From Streptomyces cinnabarinus (GTDB lineage: Bacteria > Actinomycetota > Actinomycetes > Streptomycetales > Streptomycetaceae): DNA of 64,000 nt. The DNA lies in NCBI RefSeq assembly GCF_027270315.1, contig NZ_CP114413.1, forward strand, positions 8,308,001 to 8,372,000, in the 5' to 3' direction. The notes under the pieces are model-generated. The model did no database searches and was not told the origin of the DNA. It was given only the letters and a program-made list of their open reading frames with translations. Made by a program: the position numbers and the translations under genes. This document shows positions 19,003 to 28,681 of the stretch, piece after piece. The first letter of the stretch is position 1. Every line of letters begins with the position of its first letter.

Positions 19003-20788
19003 GGTTGGCCCCGTACGTCGGCGAGTGCAGGGTGGTCAGTGTCTTGCCCTTTCCGACGTACATGTGCACTCCGCACGGCAGACAGGGGTCGAAGCTGCGC
19101 ACGGTGCGCATGATGTCGACGCCCTTGAAGTCGTCCGGCCCGTTCTCCTCGAAGATGGGCTGCCCCTGGACGGCGTCCTCGTACGGGCCGGGGGTGCCGA
19201 ACTTGTCACGGGGGCTGGCGTTCCAGGGGGTGGGCGGGTACGGGTGATAGTTGGCGATCTTCTTGTCCTTGATCACCAGGTGGTGGGAGAGGACACCGCG
19301 CACCGCCTCGTGGAAGCCGCAGCCGATCGCCTCGTCGGGCACCTCGAAGTTCTCGAACACCTTCGTGTCGCCGGCCCGCACCATGCCCATCGCCTCTTCG
19401 AGGAACTGAAGGGCCATGGCGGCCGCGTACGCGACGAAGTACGGCCGGGCGCGATCCCGTTCGATGGTGTTGCTCCACTTCGGGATGCGCCATTCCAGGG
19501 TCGTCTCCGGCAACGACTCGCCCTTGGGCAGCGAGATGCGCACGCTGTTGCCGGTGGCCTTGACATAGGGGGTGTCGACCAGGCCGCTCAGCGCGGTGGA
19601 CCACAGCCGGGCCAGCGGGCCGCCGCCGGTGTCCAGGGCAAGATGCTCCCCGGTGCGTCCGTCGTACCAGCGGGGGCTCATCACCCAGCTGTACTTGTCA
19701 TCGAAGTCACGCTTCTGCGGCACCGGGACCGTCGTCTGGTTCCACGGGTGGCGCATGTCGACCGGATTGCCGAGGGGGTCGTGGGTGACGAAGGGCTGCT
19801 CGTTGACCCAGTCCTCGTAGTAGGAGCTCCCCAGCATGATGCGCAGACCGAGATTGATGTCGACGAGGTTGTTGGTGACCAGTTCGCCGTCGACGATGAT
19901 GCCCGGGGTGACGTACATCGCCTTGCCCCAGTGGTTCATGTTCTCGTAGCGGTAGTCCACGACGTCGGGGTCCTGGAAGGCGCCCCAGCAGCCCAGCAGA
20001 ACGCGGCGGCGGCCGACCTCCTCGTAGCCGGGCAGCGCCTCGTAGAAGAAATCGAAGACATCGTCGTTCATGGCGACGGCCTTCTTGACGAAGTCGATGA
20101 CCCGCATGAGCCGGCTGAGGTAGTCGGTGAACACCGTCGGCTGCGGCAGTGTGCCGACGCCGCCGGGGTAGAGCGTGGAGGGGTGCACATGGCGTCCCTC
20201 CATCAGGCAGAACATCTCGCGGGTGACCCGGCTGACCTTCAGCGCCTCCTTGTAGACCTCGCCCTCGAAGGGGTTGAAGGCCTTCATGATGTCGGCGATC
20301 GTGCGGTAGCCGTGGATGTCCCCGCGGGGCGCGTCGGTGCGTTCGGCGCGGGCCAGCACACCAGGATTGGTGGCCTTGACCATCGCCTCGCAGAAGTCCA
20401 CGAACACCAGGTTGTCCTGGAAGATCGTGTGGTCGAACATGTATTCGGCTGCCTCGCCGAGGTTGACGATGTGCTCGGCCAGCCGGGGCGGTTTGACGCC
20501 GTAGGCCATCTGCTGGGCGTAGTCGGAGCAGGTGGTGTGGTTGTCGCCGCAGATCCCGCAGATGCGGGACGTGATGAAGCCCGCGTCCCGCGGATCCTTG
20601 CCCTTCATGAACACCGAGTAGCCGCGGAAGAGCGAGGAGGTGCTGTGGCACTCCACGACTTCCCGGTTGGCGAAGTCGATCTTCGTGTAGATGCCCAGGT
20701 TTCCGATGATCCGAGTGATCGGATCCCAGGACATGTCCACGATCTGCGGCGGTTTGCGTCCCGTGGGCCGGGCCTCGGTTGTGGTCAT
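18995..20788 (-). CDS. hhyL: Group 1h [NiFe]-hydrogenase large subunit
   Basis: The 597-residue subunit carries the N-terminal nickel motif RICGICGDNH (Cys77 and Cys80) and the C-terminal motif DPCLPCGVH (Cys569 and Cys572), together the four cysteine ligands of the NiFe site. A 22-residue tail after His575 is the expected substrate of the maturation protease. The sequence style is that of actinobacterial high-affinity uptake hydrogenases (Hhy, also called Hyd5 or AH). It oxidises H2, down to trace atmospheric levels in studied relatives, and feeds electrons to respiration. It follows the small subunit by 63 bases. Confidence 0.95.
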   Translation of the reverse strand: MTTTEARPTGRKPPQIVDMSWDPITRIIGNLGIYTKIDFANREVVECHSTSSLFRGYSVFMKGKDPRDAGFITSRICGICGDNHTTCSDYAQQMAYGVKPPRLAEHIVNLGEAAEYMFDHTIFQDNLVFVDFCEAMVKATNPGVLARAERTDAPRGDIHGYRTIADIMKAFNPFEGEVYKEALKVSRVTREMFCLMEGRHVHPSTLYPGGVGTLPQPTVFTDYLSRLMRVIDFVKKAVAMNDDVFDFFYEALPGYEEVGRRRVLLGCWGAFQDPDVVDYRYENMNHWGKAMYVTPGIIVDGELVTNNLVDINLGLRIMLGSSYYEDWVNEQPFVTHDPLGNPVDMRHPWNQTTVPVPQKRDFDDKYSWVMSPRWYDGRTGEHLALDTGGGPLARLWSTALSGLVDTPYVKATGNSVRISLPKGESLPETTLEWRIPKWSNTIERDRARPYFVAYAAAMALQFLEEAMGMVRAGDTKVFENFEVPDEAIGCGFHEAVRGVLSHHLVIKDKKIANYHPYPPTPWNASPRDKFGTPGPYEDAVQGQPIFEENGPDDFKGVDIMRTVRSFDPCLPCGVHMYVGKGKTLTTLHSPTYGANHG

Positions 20789-20851
20789 CGCTGTTGGTGC
20801 CCCTCGCTGCTGGTGTTCGTCAAGGTCGTGGTCGGTGTGTGTGGCGCGGGT

Positions 20852-21940
20852 TCAGGGACGCCAGCGCGGGTTGTAGCCGCTGGTCAGCTTCCGCTTGTTG
20901 TGGCGCCAACGGGGTTCGTGGTTGACCAACTCGTTCGTGACGCCGCGCAGTCGGCGGATGACGGCGCCGTACGGCTTGATGGCGAGCGACGACAGCGTGC
21001 CGCCGGGGGGCTCGTCCATGAACGGCATGAACGCGTCGGGGAAGCCGGGCATCGTGCAGCCGATGCAGATGCCGCCGACGTTCGGACAGCCGCCGATCCC
21101 GGCCATCCAGCCCCGCTTGGGTACGTTGCAGTTGACGACCGGACCCCAACAGCCCGTCTTGACCAGGCACTTGGGGGAGTTGTAGTCACGGGCGAAGCCG
21201 GCCTGCTCGTAGTACGAGCCGCGGTCGCAGCCCTCGTGGACTGTCTTCCCGAACAGCCACTGTGGCCGCAGCATGTGGTCCAGCGGGGGTGGGGGAGCGG
21301 ACCCGGCCGCATGGTGGAGGACCCAGATCAGGGTCTCCATGAAGTTCTCGGGCTGGATCGGGCAGCCCGGCACGTTCACTACGGGCAAACCGCCCTGTGA
21401 CCTGAAGTCCCAGCCCAGATAGTCCGCGAGGCCCATGCATCCGGTCGGATTCCCGGCCATCGCGTGGATTCCGCCGAAGGTGGCGCAGGTGCCCGCCGCC
21501 ACCACGGCCCAGGCCTTGGGGGCCAGTTGGTCGATCCACGAGTTCAGGGTCTGCGGCTCGCCGGTCTCCGGGTCGTTGCCGAAGGACGTCCAGTAGCCGT
21601 CGCCCTCGATGATGTTCTGGTTGGGGATCGAGCCCTCGATGACCAGGATGAACGGGGCCAGGTCCCCGCGTGCCGCAGCCCGGTACGGTGCGAGGAAGTC
21701 CTCGCCGCCCAGGCTCGGCGAGAGCACCTTGTTGACCAGGTTGACCTTCGGCAGGCCCGGGATCAGACCGAGCACCAGGTCCTCGATGGAGGGCTGGTCG
21801 GCGGCGGTGAGGGAGACGGTGTCGCCGTCGCAGCTCATGCCCTCGGAGATCCAGAGGATGTGGATCTCGTCGAAGCCCTGCCGGTCCTCGCCACGACTGG
21901 GCTCGCCGCCGACGTCGGTGGTGCCACTGTGCGTAGTCAT
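20852..21940 (-). CDS. hhyS: Group 1h [NiFe]-hydrogenase small subunit
   Basis: The 362-residue iron-sulfur subunit has no Tat signal, unlike most group 1 enzymes. The proximal-cluster motif, normally CxxC, reads SCDGD: Cys37 and Asp40. The actinobacterial-type enzyme is known for three Cys and one Asp at this cluster, so the change supports the class. Further cysteines follow in GTCATFGG, VPGCPIQP and HEGCDRG, and in the NCNVPKRGW to GCPNVGGICIGCTMPGFPD stretch. ATG 21940 has GGAG upstream and sits one base after the stop of the preceding gene. Confidence 0.95.
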   Translation of the reverse strand: MTTHSGTTDVGGEPSRGEDRQGFDEIHILWISEGMSCDGDTVSLTAADQPSIEDLVLGLIPGLPKVNLVNKVLSPSLGGEDFLAPYRAAARGDLAPFILVIEGSIPNQNIIEGDGYWTSFGNDPETGEPQTLNSWIDQLAPKAWAVVAAGTCATFGGIHAMAGNPTGCMGLADYLGWDFRSQGGLPVVNVPGCPIQPENFMETLIWVLHHAAGSAPPPPLDHMLRPQWLFGKTVHEGCDRGSYYEQAGFARDYNSPKCLVKTGCWGPVVNCNVPKRGWMAGIGGCPNVGGICIGCTMPGFPDAFMPFMDEPPGGTLSSLAIKPYGAVIRRLRGVTNELVNHEPRWRHNKRKLTSGYNPRWRP

Positions 21941-21941
21941 G

Positions 21942-23462
21942 TCATCGGTCTCCGCTGTGGGGGGTGGGGGAGTCGGTCCGCGGCGCGCCGGGGGCCGCTG
22001 CGTCGGCGGACGTGAGCGGCTCGAGTTCGTCGGGGCGGAAGTAGTGGAAGCGGCCGTACCAGGTGTGCAGTTCGGCTGCGGGGTCGTCGTCGAGCGTGAC
22101 GGCGAGGTGCGTGCTGCCGTCCACGTCGTGGAGCACGGCGGCGACCTGGGCGGTTCGGCCGACCAGGAACATGTCCTGGGCGTCGGCGCCCCGGCCACGA
22201 GGGCGGAGCCGTACGCGGCTGCCCGCGCCGACGGACACGCCGTCGACGAGCAGGGTGTCGGTGGTCGGGGACAGTCCGGAGTCGGCGCCCTCCTGCCACC
22301 AGGTCGGCCGCTCGGCGGCGGGGGTGGCCGGCTTCAGCGAGCGGACGGCTCCGTGCAGACGGGCGAAGACTTCCGGGGGCATCGTGTCGACCCGGTCGAG
22401 GATGGCGGCGGCCCGTGGGTCGGTGGCGCGTGCCTCCCGCTTCTCCTCGTCCGTCAGCAGCATCGTGCGCAGTGTGAGGATCTCGTCGATCTCCGCGGCA
22501 TCATGCAGATCGCCCGGGCTCTCCGGCGCCACCTGGGGATGGTCGGGAAGGATGATCGGTGCGGAGAGCAGGAGGTGTCCGGTGCCGTCGACGTCGGACC
22601 CTTCGGCCGGGGCTTGTCCGCCGAGGACGGGGAAGGTGAACGCGTTCCGGCAGGCGCGAGCGTGTTCGAGCAGTGGCGCGGGGGGATCGATCAGCGAGAC
22701 GAAGTCCACGCCGTCCCCGTCGAAGAGAGTGTGCGTGGCGATCAGGGCACCGCGCAGGGCCTCGTCGCGAGGCAGCCGCGCATCGGGCGCCAGCCCGGTG
22801 TTCGCGGTGCGTACCCGGATCCGGCAGACGTCGTCATGGAGCCGCTCGACCACGAGCGTGGTGTGCGCGCGTACCGCATCGCGTCGGCGCACCACCCGTC
22901 CGACCCGTCCGGGCAATGGCTCGATGTCCGTGCCGGCCTCCGCGCCGACCGGGACCGTACGTTCACCCTGGAGGAGGTCGTCCAGGCGGACGGCGACCTC
23001 GGCCTCGCGCGGTACCGCCTCGTCGAAGGTCAGGTACGCCGCGCCGGAGTCCGTCCGCAGCGACGCGACGGCATGGTGGCCGCCGTCCGGGGCGGCCTCC
23101 TCCACCTGCTTGTGCTGCATCTGGAGGTAGCGCACCTTCACCCGTACGACAGCACTGGGACGGCGGAGGCGCAGCAGACACTCGGTCTGCTGGTACCAGG
23201 AGTCAGCGGAGCCGGACACGCCCGGGACGACGGGGCCGGACGCCTCCACCCAGTCGCGGGGGAAGAGCACCCCGAACTGCCATCTGACGCGGTTCTTGGC
23301 CGAGGACCGACGGTATGGGTAGAGAAGGTAGCCCTCGTACAGAACGGCGTCGGCGAGGGCACTGAGCTGCTCGAATCCGCATCGGGAGGGGACCACCGGC
23401 AGGTCCTCGCCATCCACGGGGACAGCGCCCGCCGTATCGCCCTCGGTCAGGCCCCTGGGCAT
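21942..23462 (-). CDS. Conserved-looking 506-residue protein heading the hydrogenase operon
   Basis: I do not recognise a named domain. The N terminus reads ADAVLYEGYLLYPYRRSSAKNRVRWQFGVLFP (in two short blocks around residues 37-68), which looks strongly constrained. The rest is mixed alpha/beta with few cysteines and no membrane segment. AGGAGG five bases before ATG 23462 fixes the start; the frame is open further but without such a site. It is one base ahead of the small subunit and so very likely works with it. Confidence 0.75.
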   Translation of the reverse strand: MPRGLTEGDTAGAVPVDGEDLPVVPSRCGFEQLSALADAVLYEGYLLYPYRRSSAKNRVRWQFGVLFPRDWVEASGPVVPGVSGSADSWYQQTECLLRLRRPSAVVRVKVRYLQMQHKQVEEAAPDGGHHAVASLRTDSGAAYLTFDEAVPREAEVAVRLDDLLQGERTVPVGAEAGTDIEPLPGRVGRVVRRRDAVRAHTTLVVERLHDDVCRIRVRTANTGLAPDARLPRDEALRGALIATHTLFDGDGVDFVSLIDPPAPLLEHARACRNAFTFPVLGGQAPAEGSDVDGTGHLLLSAPIILPDHPQVAPESPGDLHDAAEIDEILTLRTMLLTDEEKREARATDPRAAAILDRVDTMPPEVFARLHGAVRSLKPATPAAERPTWWQEGADSGLSPTTDTLLVDGVSVGAGSRVRLRPRGRGADAQDMFLVGRTAQVAAVLHDVDGSTHLAVTLDDDPAAELHTWYGRFHYFRPDELEPLTSADAAAPGAPRTDSPTPHSGDR

Positions 23463-23799
23463 TCCGCCTCCTGGTTCCTCGGATCTGTCTGCGCGCACAT
23501 CCCTTCCACGACGGTCACATCCGTAACGGAGCCCCGCTTCCCCGGACGCACCCCCACTGAGCCGTTCGGGGGAGTGGCCGGCGTCCAGGCGCCCGACCGC
23601 CCGTGCCTTCCCCGCTTCCCGGCCCGGAATCCGCAGACCACCCCCAGCCTGGGCACCCGCACAACCCCGGCCCACCGCCGTTGGGACCACGCAGCGACCC
23701 CGGCCCCAGCCCTGTTCCGCCTGCCCGCGCGCGTGCTGTCGTGAGCTCCCCTTCCCCGAACGCGTCCGTGCCCGTCCGGCCCGGACCCGAGGAGATGTG
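23463..23799. promoter_or_regulatory. 337-bp divergent intergenic region, hydrogenase operon and ABC importer
   Basis: No gene is seen here. It must hold the promoter of the minus-strand hydrogenase operon and of the plus-strand importer operon. The right end carries GAGGAG at 23789-23794 for livF. A short palindrome TCCGT-A-ACGGA lies near 23519-23529, too short to call an operator. I could not identify clear -35/-10 boxes. Confidence 0.5.
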
Positions 23800-24582
23800 A
23801 TGCCCGAAGCACCACCGGACGAGGAACCGGCCCTGCATGTCGAGGAGATCGACGTGACCTATGGCCGGGCCCTGTCCGCCCTGCGTTCCGTGTCGCTGAC
23901 CGTTCCGCACGGTGGCGTCGTCGCCCTGCTCGGTGCCAATGGTGCGGGCAAGACGACGCTGCTGCGGGCCGTGTCGGGCACCCTGCGCCTGCACCGCGGC
24001 GCGGTCACCGCGGGCCGTATCCGTTACGGCGCCACGGAACTCGACGGCCGCGACCCGGTTGCCGCGGTACGCGCCGGGGTCGTGCAAGTCCCGGAGGGCA
24101 GGCGGGTGTTCGCCGGGCTCACGGTCGACGAGAACCTGCGCACCGGAGGGCTGGGGCTCGGCCGCCGCGCCCCCGCCCAGGTGCGTGAGGCCCGTGACCG
24201 GGTCTTCGCCCTCTTCCCCCGGCTCGCCGAGCGCACGACTCAGGCCGCCGGTCTGCTCTCCGGCGGCGAGCAGCAGATGCTCGCCATCGGCCGCGCGCTG
24301 ATGGCCGCCCCGCGGCTGCTCCTGCTCGACGAGCCCTCCCTCGGACTCGCCCCGCAGATGGTGGCCCGGATCGCCGACGTCGTGAAGGAGATCAACACCC
24401 AGGGCACCGCCGTGCTCCTGGTCGAACAGAACGCCGGCATGGCGCTCTCCCTCGCGGACAGCGCCTACGTCCTGGAGGTCGGCGAGATCCGGCTCTCCGG
24501 GGCGGCCGACGAACTCGCCCGCACGGACGCCGTACGGCGGCTGTACCTGGGCGAGACCGCCGACGGTCAGGGGGCCGCGTGA
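23800..24582 (+). CDS. livF: LivF-type ABC transporter ATPase
   Basis: A 260-residue ATPase with Walker A GANGAGKT at 45-52, VPEGRRVFAGLTVDENL (the LivF-type Q-loop region), signature LSGGEQQ and Walker B LLLLDEPSLGLAP. It powers import by a branched-chain-amino-acid/urea-class ABC transporter at the membrane. ATG 23800 lies five bases after GAGGAG; the overlapping GTG at 23797 is too close to it. First gene of a five-gene operon with overlapping ends. Confidence 0.93.
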   Translation: MPEAPPDEEPALHVEEIDVTYGRALSALRSVSLTVPHGGVVALLGANGAGKTTLLRAVSGTLRLHRGAVTAGRIRYGATELDGRDPVAAVRAGVVQVPEGRRVFAGLTVDENLRTGGLGLGRRAPAQVREARDRVFALFPRLAERTTQAAGLLSGGEQQMLAIGRALMAAPRLLLLDEPSLGLAPQMVARIADVVKEINTQGTAVLLVEQNAGMALSLADSAYVLEVGEIRLSGAADELARTDAVRRLYLGETADGQGAA

Positions 24583-25388
24583 ACGACCGCACCACCACGC
24601 CGCCCGTCCTCGACGTACGGGACGTCACCGTCCGGTTCGCCGGGCTCACCGCCCTGGACAGCGTGTCCTTCACGGTCGTCCCAGGGTCCGTGCACGCCCT
24701 CATCGGACCCAACGGCGCGGGCAAGTCCACCTGCTTCAACGTCCTTTCGGGCCTGTACCGCCCGGCGTCCGGCACCGTCCGCCTCGGCGACACCGACCTC
24801 ACCAGCCTCGCCCCGCACCGCATCGCCGCCCTCGGTATCGCCCGCACCTTCCAGAACATCGTCACCACCGAAGGCACGGTCGGCGACAACCTGATGCTCG
24901 GCCGCCACATCCTGTCCCGCGCCGGTTTCGCCGCCAGCGCGCTGCGCCTGCCGAGCGCGGTGCGCGAACAGCGCGAACACCTGGCCAAGGCCCGCGAGAT
25001 CGCCGAACTCACCGGCCTCGGACCGCACTTCGACTCCCCGGTCGCACTGCTGTCCTACGGCGACCGCAAACGCGTGGAGTTCGCCCGCGCCCTCTGTCTG
25101 GAGCCAACAGTGCTACTGCTCGACGAACCGGTGGCCGGCATGAACGCGGCCGAACGGGCCCGCACCGCCGACACCATCCGCACCGTCCGCGCCGAACTCG
25201 GCCTCTCCGTGGTGCTGGTGGAACACGACATGGGCCTGGTCATGCGGCTCGCCGACGAGGTCACCGTGCTCGACTTCGGCCGGGTCATCGCCCACGGCAC
25301 CCCCGACGAGGTCCGCAGCGACCCCGAGGTGCTGCGCGCCTACCTCGGCACCGAGGCCACCGAGACCACCGGGGAGGACGCGGCATGA
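24579..25388 (+). CDS. livG: LivG-type ABC transporter ATPase
   Basis: A 269-residue ATPase with Walker A GPNGAGKS at 43-50, the LivG hallmark IARTFQNI, Walker B VLLLDEPVAGMN, and an H-loop in LVEHDMGLVM. The ABC signature reads LSYGDRKRVE, as in other LivG proteins where LSGGQ is altered. It pairs with LivF under LivH and LivM. The GTG start overlaps the livF stop by four bases. Confidence 0.93.
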   Translation: MNDRTTTPPVLDVRDVTVRFAGLTALDSVSFTVVPGSVHALIGPNGAGKSTCFNVLSGLYRPASGTVRLGDTDLTSLAPHRIAALGIARTFQNIVTTEGTVGDNLMLGRHILSRAGFAASALRLPSAVREQREHLAKAREIAELTGLGPHFDSPVALLSYGDRKRVEFARALCLEPTVLLLDEPVAGMNAAERARTADTIRTVRAELGLSVVLVEHDMGLVMRLADEVTVLDFGRVIAHGTPDEVRSDPEVLRAYLGTEATETTGEDAA

Positions 25389-26281
25389 CCGGCTTCCTCG
25401 ACAACATCCTCAACGGCCTGGCCCTCGGCTCGGTCTACGCCCTGGTCGCCCTCGGCTTCGTCATCATCTTCAAGGCCTCCGGCGTCATCAACTTCGCCCA
25501 CGGCTCCCTGCTCCTGCTCGGCGGCTACCTCACCGCCGTGCTCCACGAGGACCTCGGCTTCGCGGGCGCCCTCGCGGTGGCCGTCCTCGCCACCGCGGCC
25601 GTGGCCGGGCTGATGGACCGCTTCCTGCTCCAGGCCGGCGAACAGGATCCCCAGGCCGCCCATGTGCAGACCATCGTCACCATCGGCGTCGACATCGTCC
25701 TGCTCACTGACCTCTCCCGGCGCATCGGCGGCGACCTCCTCTCGCTCGGCGACCCCTGGGGCGACTCGGTCAGCGGCCTCGGCCCCATCACCGTCGCCGA
25801 CAGCCGCCTCGCCGCGATCGTGGTCTCCAGCGTCGTCATCGGCGCCGTCTTCGCCCTCTTCCGGTACACCAACTGGGGCCTGGCGCTGCGCGCCTCGGCC
25901 GAGGACCTGGAAGCCGCGGCGCTGATGGGCGTACGGCTGGTGCGGATGCGTACCCTCGCCTGGTGCCTGGCCGGCGGACTCGCCGCGCTGGCCGCGGTCT
26001 TCCTCGCCGCCTTCCCCGCCCCGGGACTTGAGCGTACGACCGGACAGATCGCCCTGAAGGCCTTCCCCGCCGCCATCCTCGGCGGCATGGCCTCACCGCC
26101 AGGCGCCCTCGCCGGCAGCATGCTGATCGGACTGACCGAGGCCCTGGTCGCCGGATACCAGTCCGAACTGCACGTCCTCGGCGAAGGGTTCGGCGATGTC
26201 GCGCCGTACGCCGTGATGGTCCTCGTCCTTCTCGTCCGGCCCAACGGGCTGTTCGGCGCGAAGGGAGCGGCTCGTGTCTGA
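25385..26281 (+). CDS. livH: LivH-type ABC transporter permease
   Basis: A 298-residue membrane protein with about eight hydrophobic segments and the LivH start LNGLALGSVYALVALGFVIIFKASGVINFAHGS. A conserved RASAEDLEAAALMGV loop docks the ATPase. It forms half of the membrane channel with LivM. The ATGA overlap with livG supports coupled translation. Confidence 0.93.
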   Translation: MTGFLDNILNGLALGSVYALVALGFVIIFKASGVINFAHGSLLLLGGYLTAVLHEDLGFAGALAVAVLATAAVAGLMDRFLLQAGEQDPQAAHVQTIVTIGVDIVLLTDLSRRIGGDLLSLGDPWGDSVSGLGPITVADSRLAAIVVSSVVIGAVFALFRYTNWGLALRASAEDLEAAALMGVRLVRMRTLAWCLAGGLAALAAVFLAAFPAPGLERTTGQIALKAFPAAILGGMASPPGALAGSMLIGLTEALVAGYQSELHVLGEGFGDVAPYAVMVLVLLVRPNGLFGAKGAARV

Positions 26282-27410
26282 TCTGCTGCGCCGCTACCGC
26301 GCCGCTACCGTCCTTCTCGTCGTCGTCCTGTGCGCGATGCCCTTCTACCTCGACGCCTTCTGGCTGCGCATCGGCCTGTTCTCCATGGCCGCCGCCGTCG
26401 GCGCCGTGGGCCTCGGACTGCTCTCCGGAACGGCGGGCCAACTCTCCCTCGGCCACGCCTTCTTCCTCGCCGTCGGCGCCTACGGCTACGTCTGGCTCGC
26501 CGGAGAGCCCGGTCCCGGACTGCCGCCCGCCGTCGCCCTCGTCCTCGCGGTGCTGCTCGCCGGGGCCGCGGGCGGACTGTTCAGCCCCGTCGCGGGCCGG
26601 GTGCGCGGCATCTACCTCGGCGTCGCCACACTCGCCCTGGTCTTCCTCGGCCACCACGTCCTGCTCACCGCGGACTCGGTCACCGGCGGCTTCAACGGCC
26701 GCTCGGTGCCCCCGCTGGAGCTCGGCGGCTTCTCCTTCACCGCCGCCGACCCCGAACTGACCCTGCTCGGCGTGCCGTTCGGCGCCGAGGAACGCCTGTG
26801 GTACCTCGGCATGGCGCTGTTCGCGCTGACCTGGTTCACCGCCCGCGGCCTGCTGCGCGGACGCCCCGGCCGGGCCCTGGTGGCGCTGCGCGACAGCGAG
26901 ACCGCGGCCTCGGTGATGGGCGTGCACGTCGCCCGCTACCGCTCGGCGGCGTTCGTGGTCTCCTCGATGTACGCGGGCCTGGCCGGGGTGATGCTCGCCC
27001 TCGCCTTCCGCCGCGTGGTACCGGACTACTTCGCCCTGGCCCTCTCGGTCGACTACCTCGCCATGATCGTCATCGGCGGACTCGGCTCGGTCGCCGGAGC
27101 CACCGCGGGCGCCGTCTTCGTCACCGCGCTGCCCCTGCTGATGACCCGCTACGCCGACCAGCTGCCCCTCGTGGCCACCCCCGGCACCACCGACGGAGTG
27201 GTCGGCCCCACCGAGGCGGCCCGCTACCTCTACGGAGCGGCGATCGTGCTGATCCTGCTCTTCGCCCCCGACGGACTGCACGGACTCCTCAGGCGCACCC
27301 GCGCCCGGATCCACAGCCGCCGGACCGCCACCAAGGACAAGGACGCGGACCCCGCGACCCCGACCCAGCCCACCGCCTCAGCCGTACGAGCCAAGGAGCC
27401 GACACCGTGA
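26274..27410 (+). CDS. livM: LivM-type ABC transporter permease
   Basis: A 378-residue membrane protein with the LivM features GLLSGTAGQLSLGHAFFLAVGAY and the docking loop ALRDSETAASVMGV. About nine hydrophobic segments are followed by a hydrophilic Lys/Pro-rich tail of some 35 residues. GTG 26274 overlaps the livH end by eight bases. It partners LivH in the importer. Confidence 0.92.
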   Translation: MSDLLRRYRAATVLLVVVLCAMPFYLDAFWLRIGLFSMAAAVGAVGLGLLSGTAGQLSLGHAFFLAVGAYGYVWLAGEPGPGLPPAVALVLAVLLAGAAGGLFSPVAGRVRGIYLGVATLALVFLGHHVLLTADSVTGGFNGRSVPPLELGGFSFTAADPELTLLGVPFGAEERLWYLGMALFALTWFTARGLLRGRPGRALVALRDSETAASVMGVHVARYRSAAFVVSSMYAGLAGVMLALAFRRVVPDYFALALSVDYLAMIVIGGLGSVAGATAGAVFVTALPLLMTRYADQLPLVATPGTTDGVVGPTEAARYLYGAAIVLILLFAPDGLHGLLRRTRARIHSRRTATKDKDADPATPTQPTASAVRAKEPTP

Positions 27411-28672
27411 ACCACCCCACGCACCGCACCAGGACGGTCCTGGCCGCCGCCCTGACAGCCCTGCTCCTCGCGGGCACCGGATGCAGCTCCAAGGCGGACA
27501 GCGACAGCGCCGCCGACGGCGCCGACGGCGTCAAGGGCGGGCCCGGCGTCACCGACAAGGCCATCAAGCTCGGTGCCCTCACCGACCTGACCGGCCCCTA
27601 CGCCACCCTCGGCAAGTCCATCGTGCAGGCCCAGCAGATGTGGGCCGACGAGACCAACGCCAAGGGCGGGATCTGCGGCCGCAAGGTCGAGATCGTCGTC
27701 AAGGACCACGGCTACGACGTCCAGAAGGCGGTCACCGCCTACGCCGACATCGCCCCCGACGTGGTCGCCATGCCCCAGGTCATCGGCTCGCCGGTGGTCG
27801 CCGCCCTGCTCGACGACATCGAGCGCGACCAGGTGCTCACCTTCCCGCAGGCCTGGGCCGCCTCCCTGCTCGGCAAGAACTCCGTGCAGGTGCTCGGCAC
27901 CACCTACGACATCGACATGATCGCCGCCGTCGACTACCTCACCCGCACCAAGGGGATCAAGAAGGGCGACACCATCGGCCACGTCTACTTCGAGGGCGAC
28001 TACGGCGCCAATGCCCTCCAAGGCTCCGAATGGGCCGCGAAGAAGGCCGGTCTGAAGGTCGTCGGCCAGAAGATCAAGGCCACCGACACCGATCTGTCCG
28101 CCCAGGTCTCGGCACTGAACAAGGAAGGCGTGAAGGCCATCCTGATCAGCGCCGGACCCGCCCAGACGGCCTCGCTGGTCGGCGTCGCCGCCTCGCGCGG
28201 GCTGAAGGTGCCGGTCGTCAGCAACGCCCCTGGCTACGCGCCGCAGTTGATGAAGACGCCCGCGGCGGCCGCCCTGGAGGCCATGCTGAGCGTGGTCAGC
28301 GCGATCCCGGCCGTCAGCTCGGACGTGCCCGGGGTGAAGAAGATGGTCGCCGCCTACCAGAAGAAGTACCCGGGCGCCCTGGTCGACTCCGGTGTGCTCT
28401 CCGGCTACAACGCCGCCCGGCTCATGGGCGTCAGCCTGACGAAGGCCTGTGAGGACGGCAGCCTGGCCCGCCAGGACGTGGTCACCGCGCACCGGATGCA
28501 GAGCAACGCGGACGCCGGGCTCGGCAGCCCGCAGAACTTCTCCGACGTGGCCGAGCCCGCCAGCACGTCCACCTATGTGCTCAAGCCCGACGCCAAGGCC
28601 GTCGGCGCCATGGTGAACGTGGAGGAGGCGCACGAGGCGCCCGGAGTGAAGGAGTACCTGTCGAAGGGCTGA
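27407..28672 (+). CDS. ABC importer substrate-binding lipoprotein (periplasmic-binding fold type I)
   Basis: A 421-residue protein with a lipoprotein signal ending LLAGTGC (Cys26) and a Ser/Asp-rich linker. It has the Leu/Ile/Val-binding-protein pattern IKLGALTDLTGPYATLGKS, then VGVAASRGLKVPVV. It captures the ligand outside the cell for the LivFGHM parts encoded just upstream. The ligand cannot be read: amino acids, short amides, urea and aromatic acids are all known for the family. GTG 27407 overlaps the livM stop. A perfect terminator follows. Confidence 0.92.
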   Translation: MNHPTHRTRTVLAAALTALLLAGTGCSSKADSDSAADGADGVKGGPGVTDKAIKLGALTDLTGPYATLGKSIVQAQQMWADETNAKGGICGRKVEIVVKDHGYDVQKAVTAYADIAPDVVAMPQVIGSPVVAALLDDIERDQVLTFPQAWAASLLGKNSVQVLGTTYDIDMIAAVDYLTRTKGIKKGDTIGHVYFEGDYGANALQGSEWAAKKAGLKVVGQKIKATDTDLSAQVSALNKEGVKAILISAGPAQTASLVGVAASRGLKVPVVSNAPGYAPQLMKTPAAAALEAMLSVVSAIPAVSSDVPGVKKMVAAYQKKYPGALVDSGVLSGYNAARLMGVSLTKACEDGSLARQDVVTAHRMQSNADAGLGSPQNFSDVAEPASTSTYVLKPDAKAVGAMVNVEEAHEAPGVKEYLSKG

Positions 28673-28681
28673 CGGAACGTC

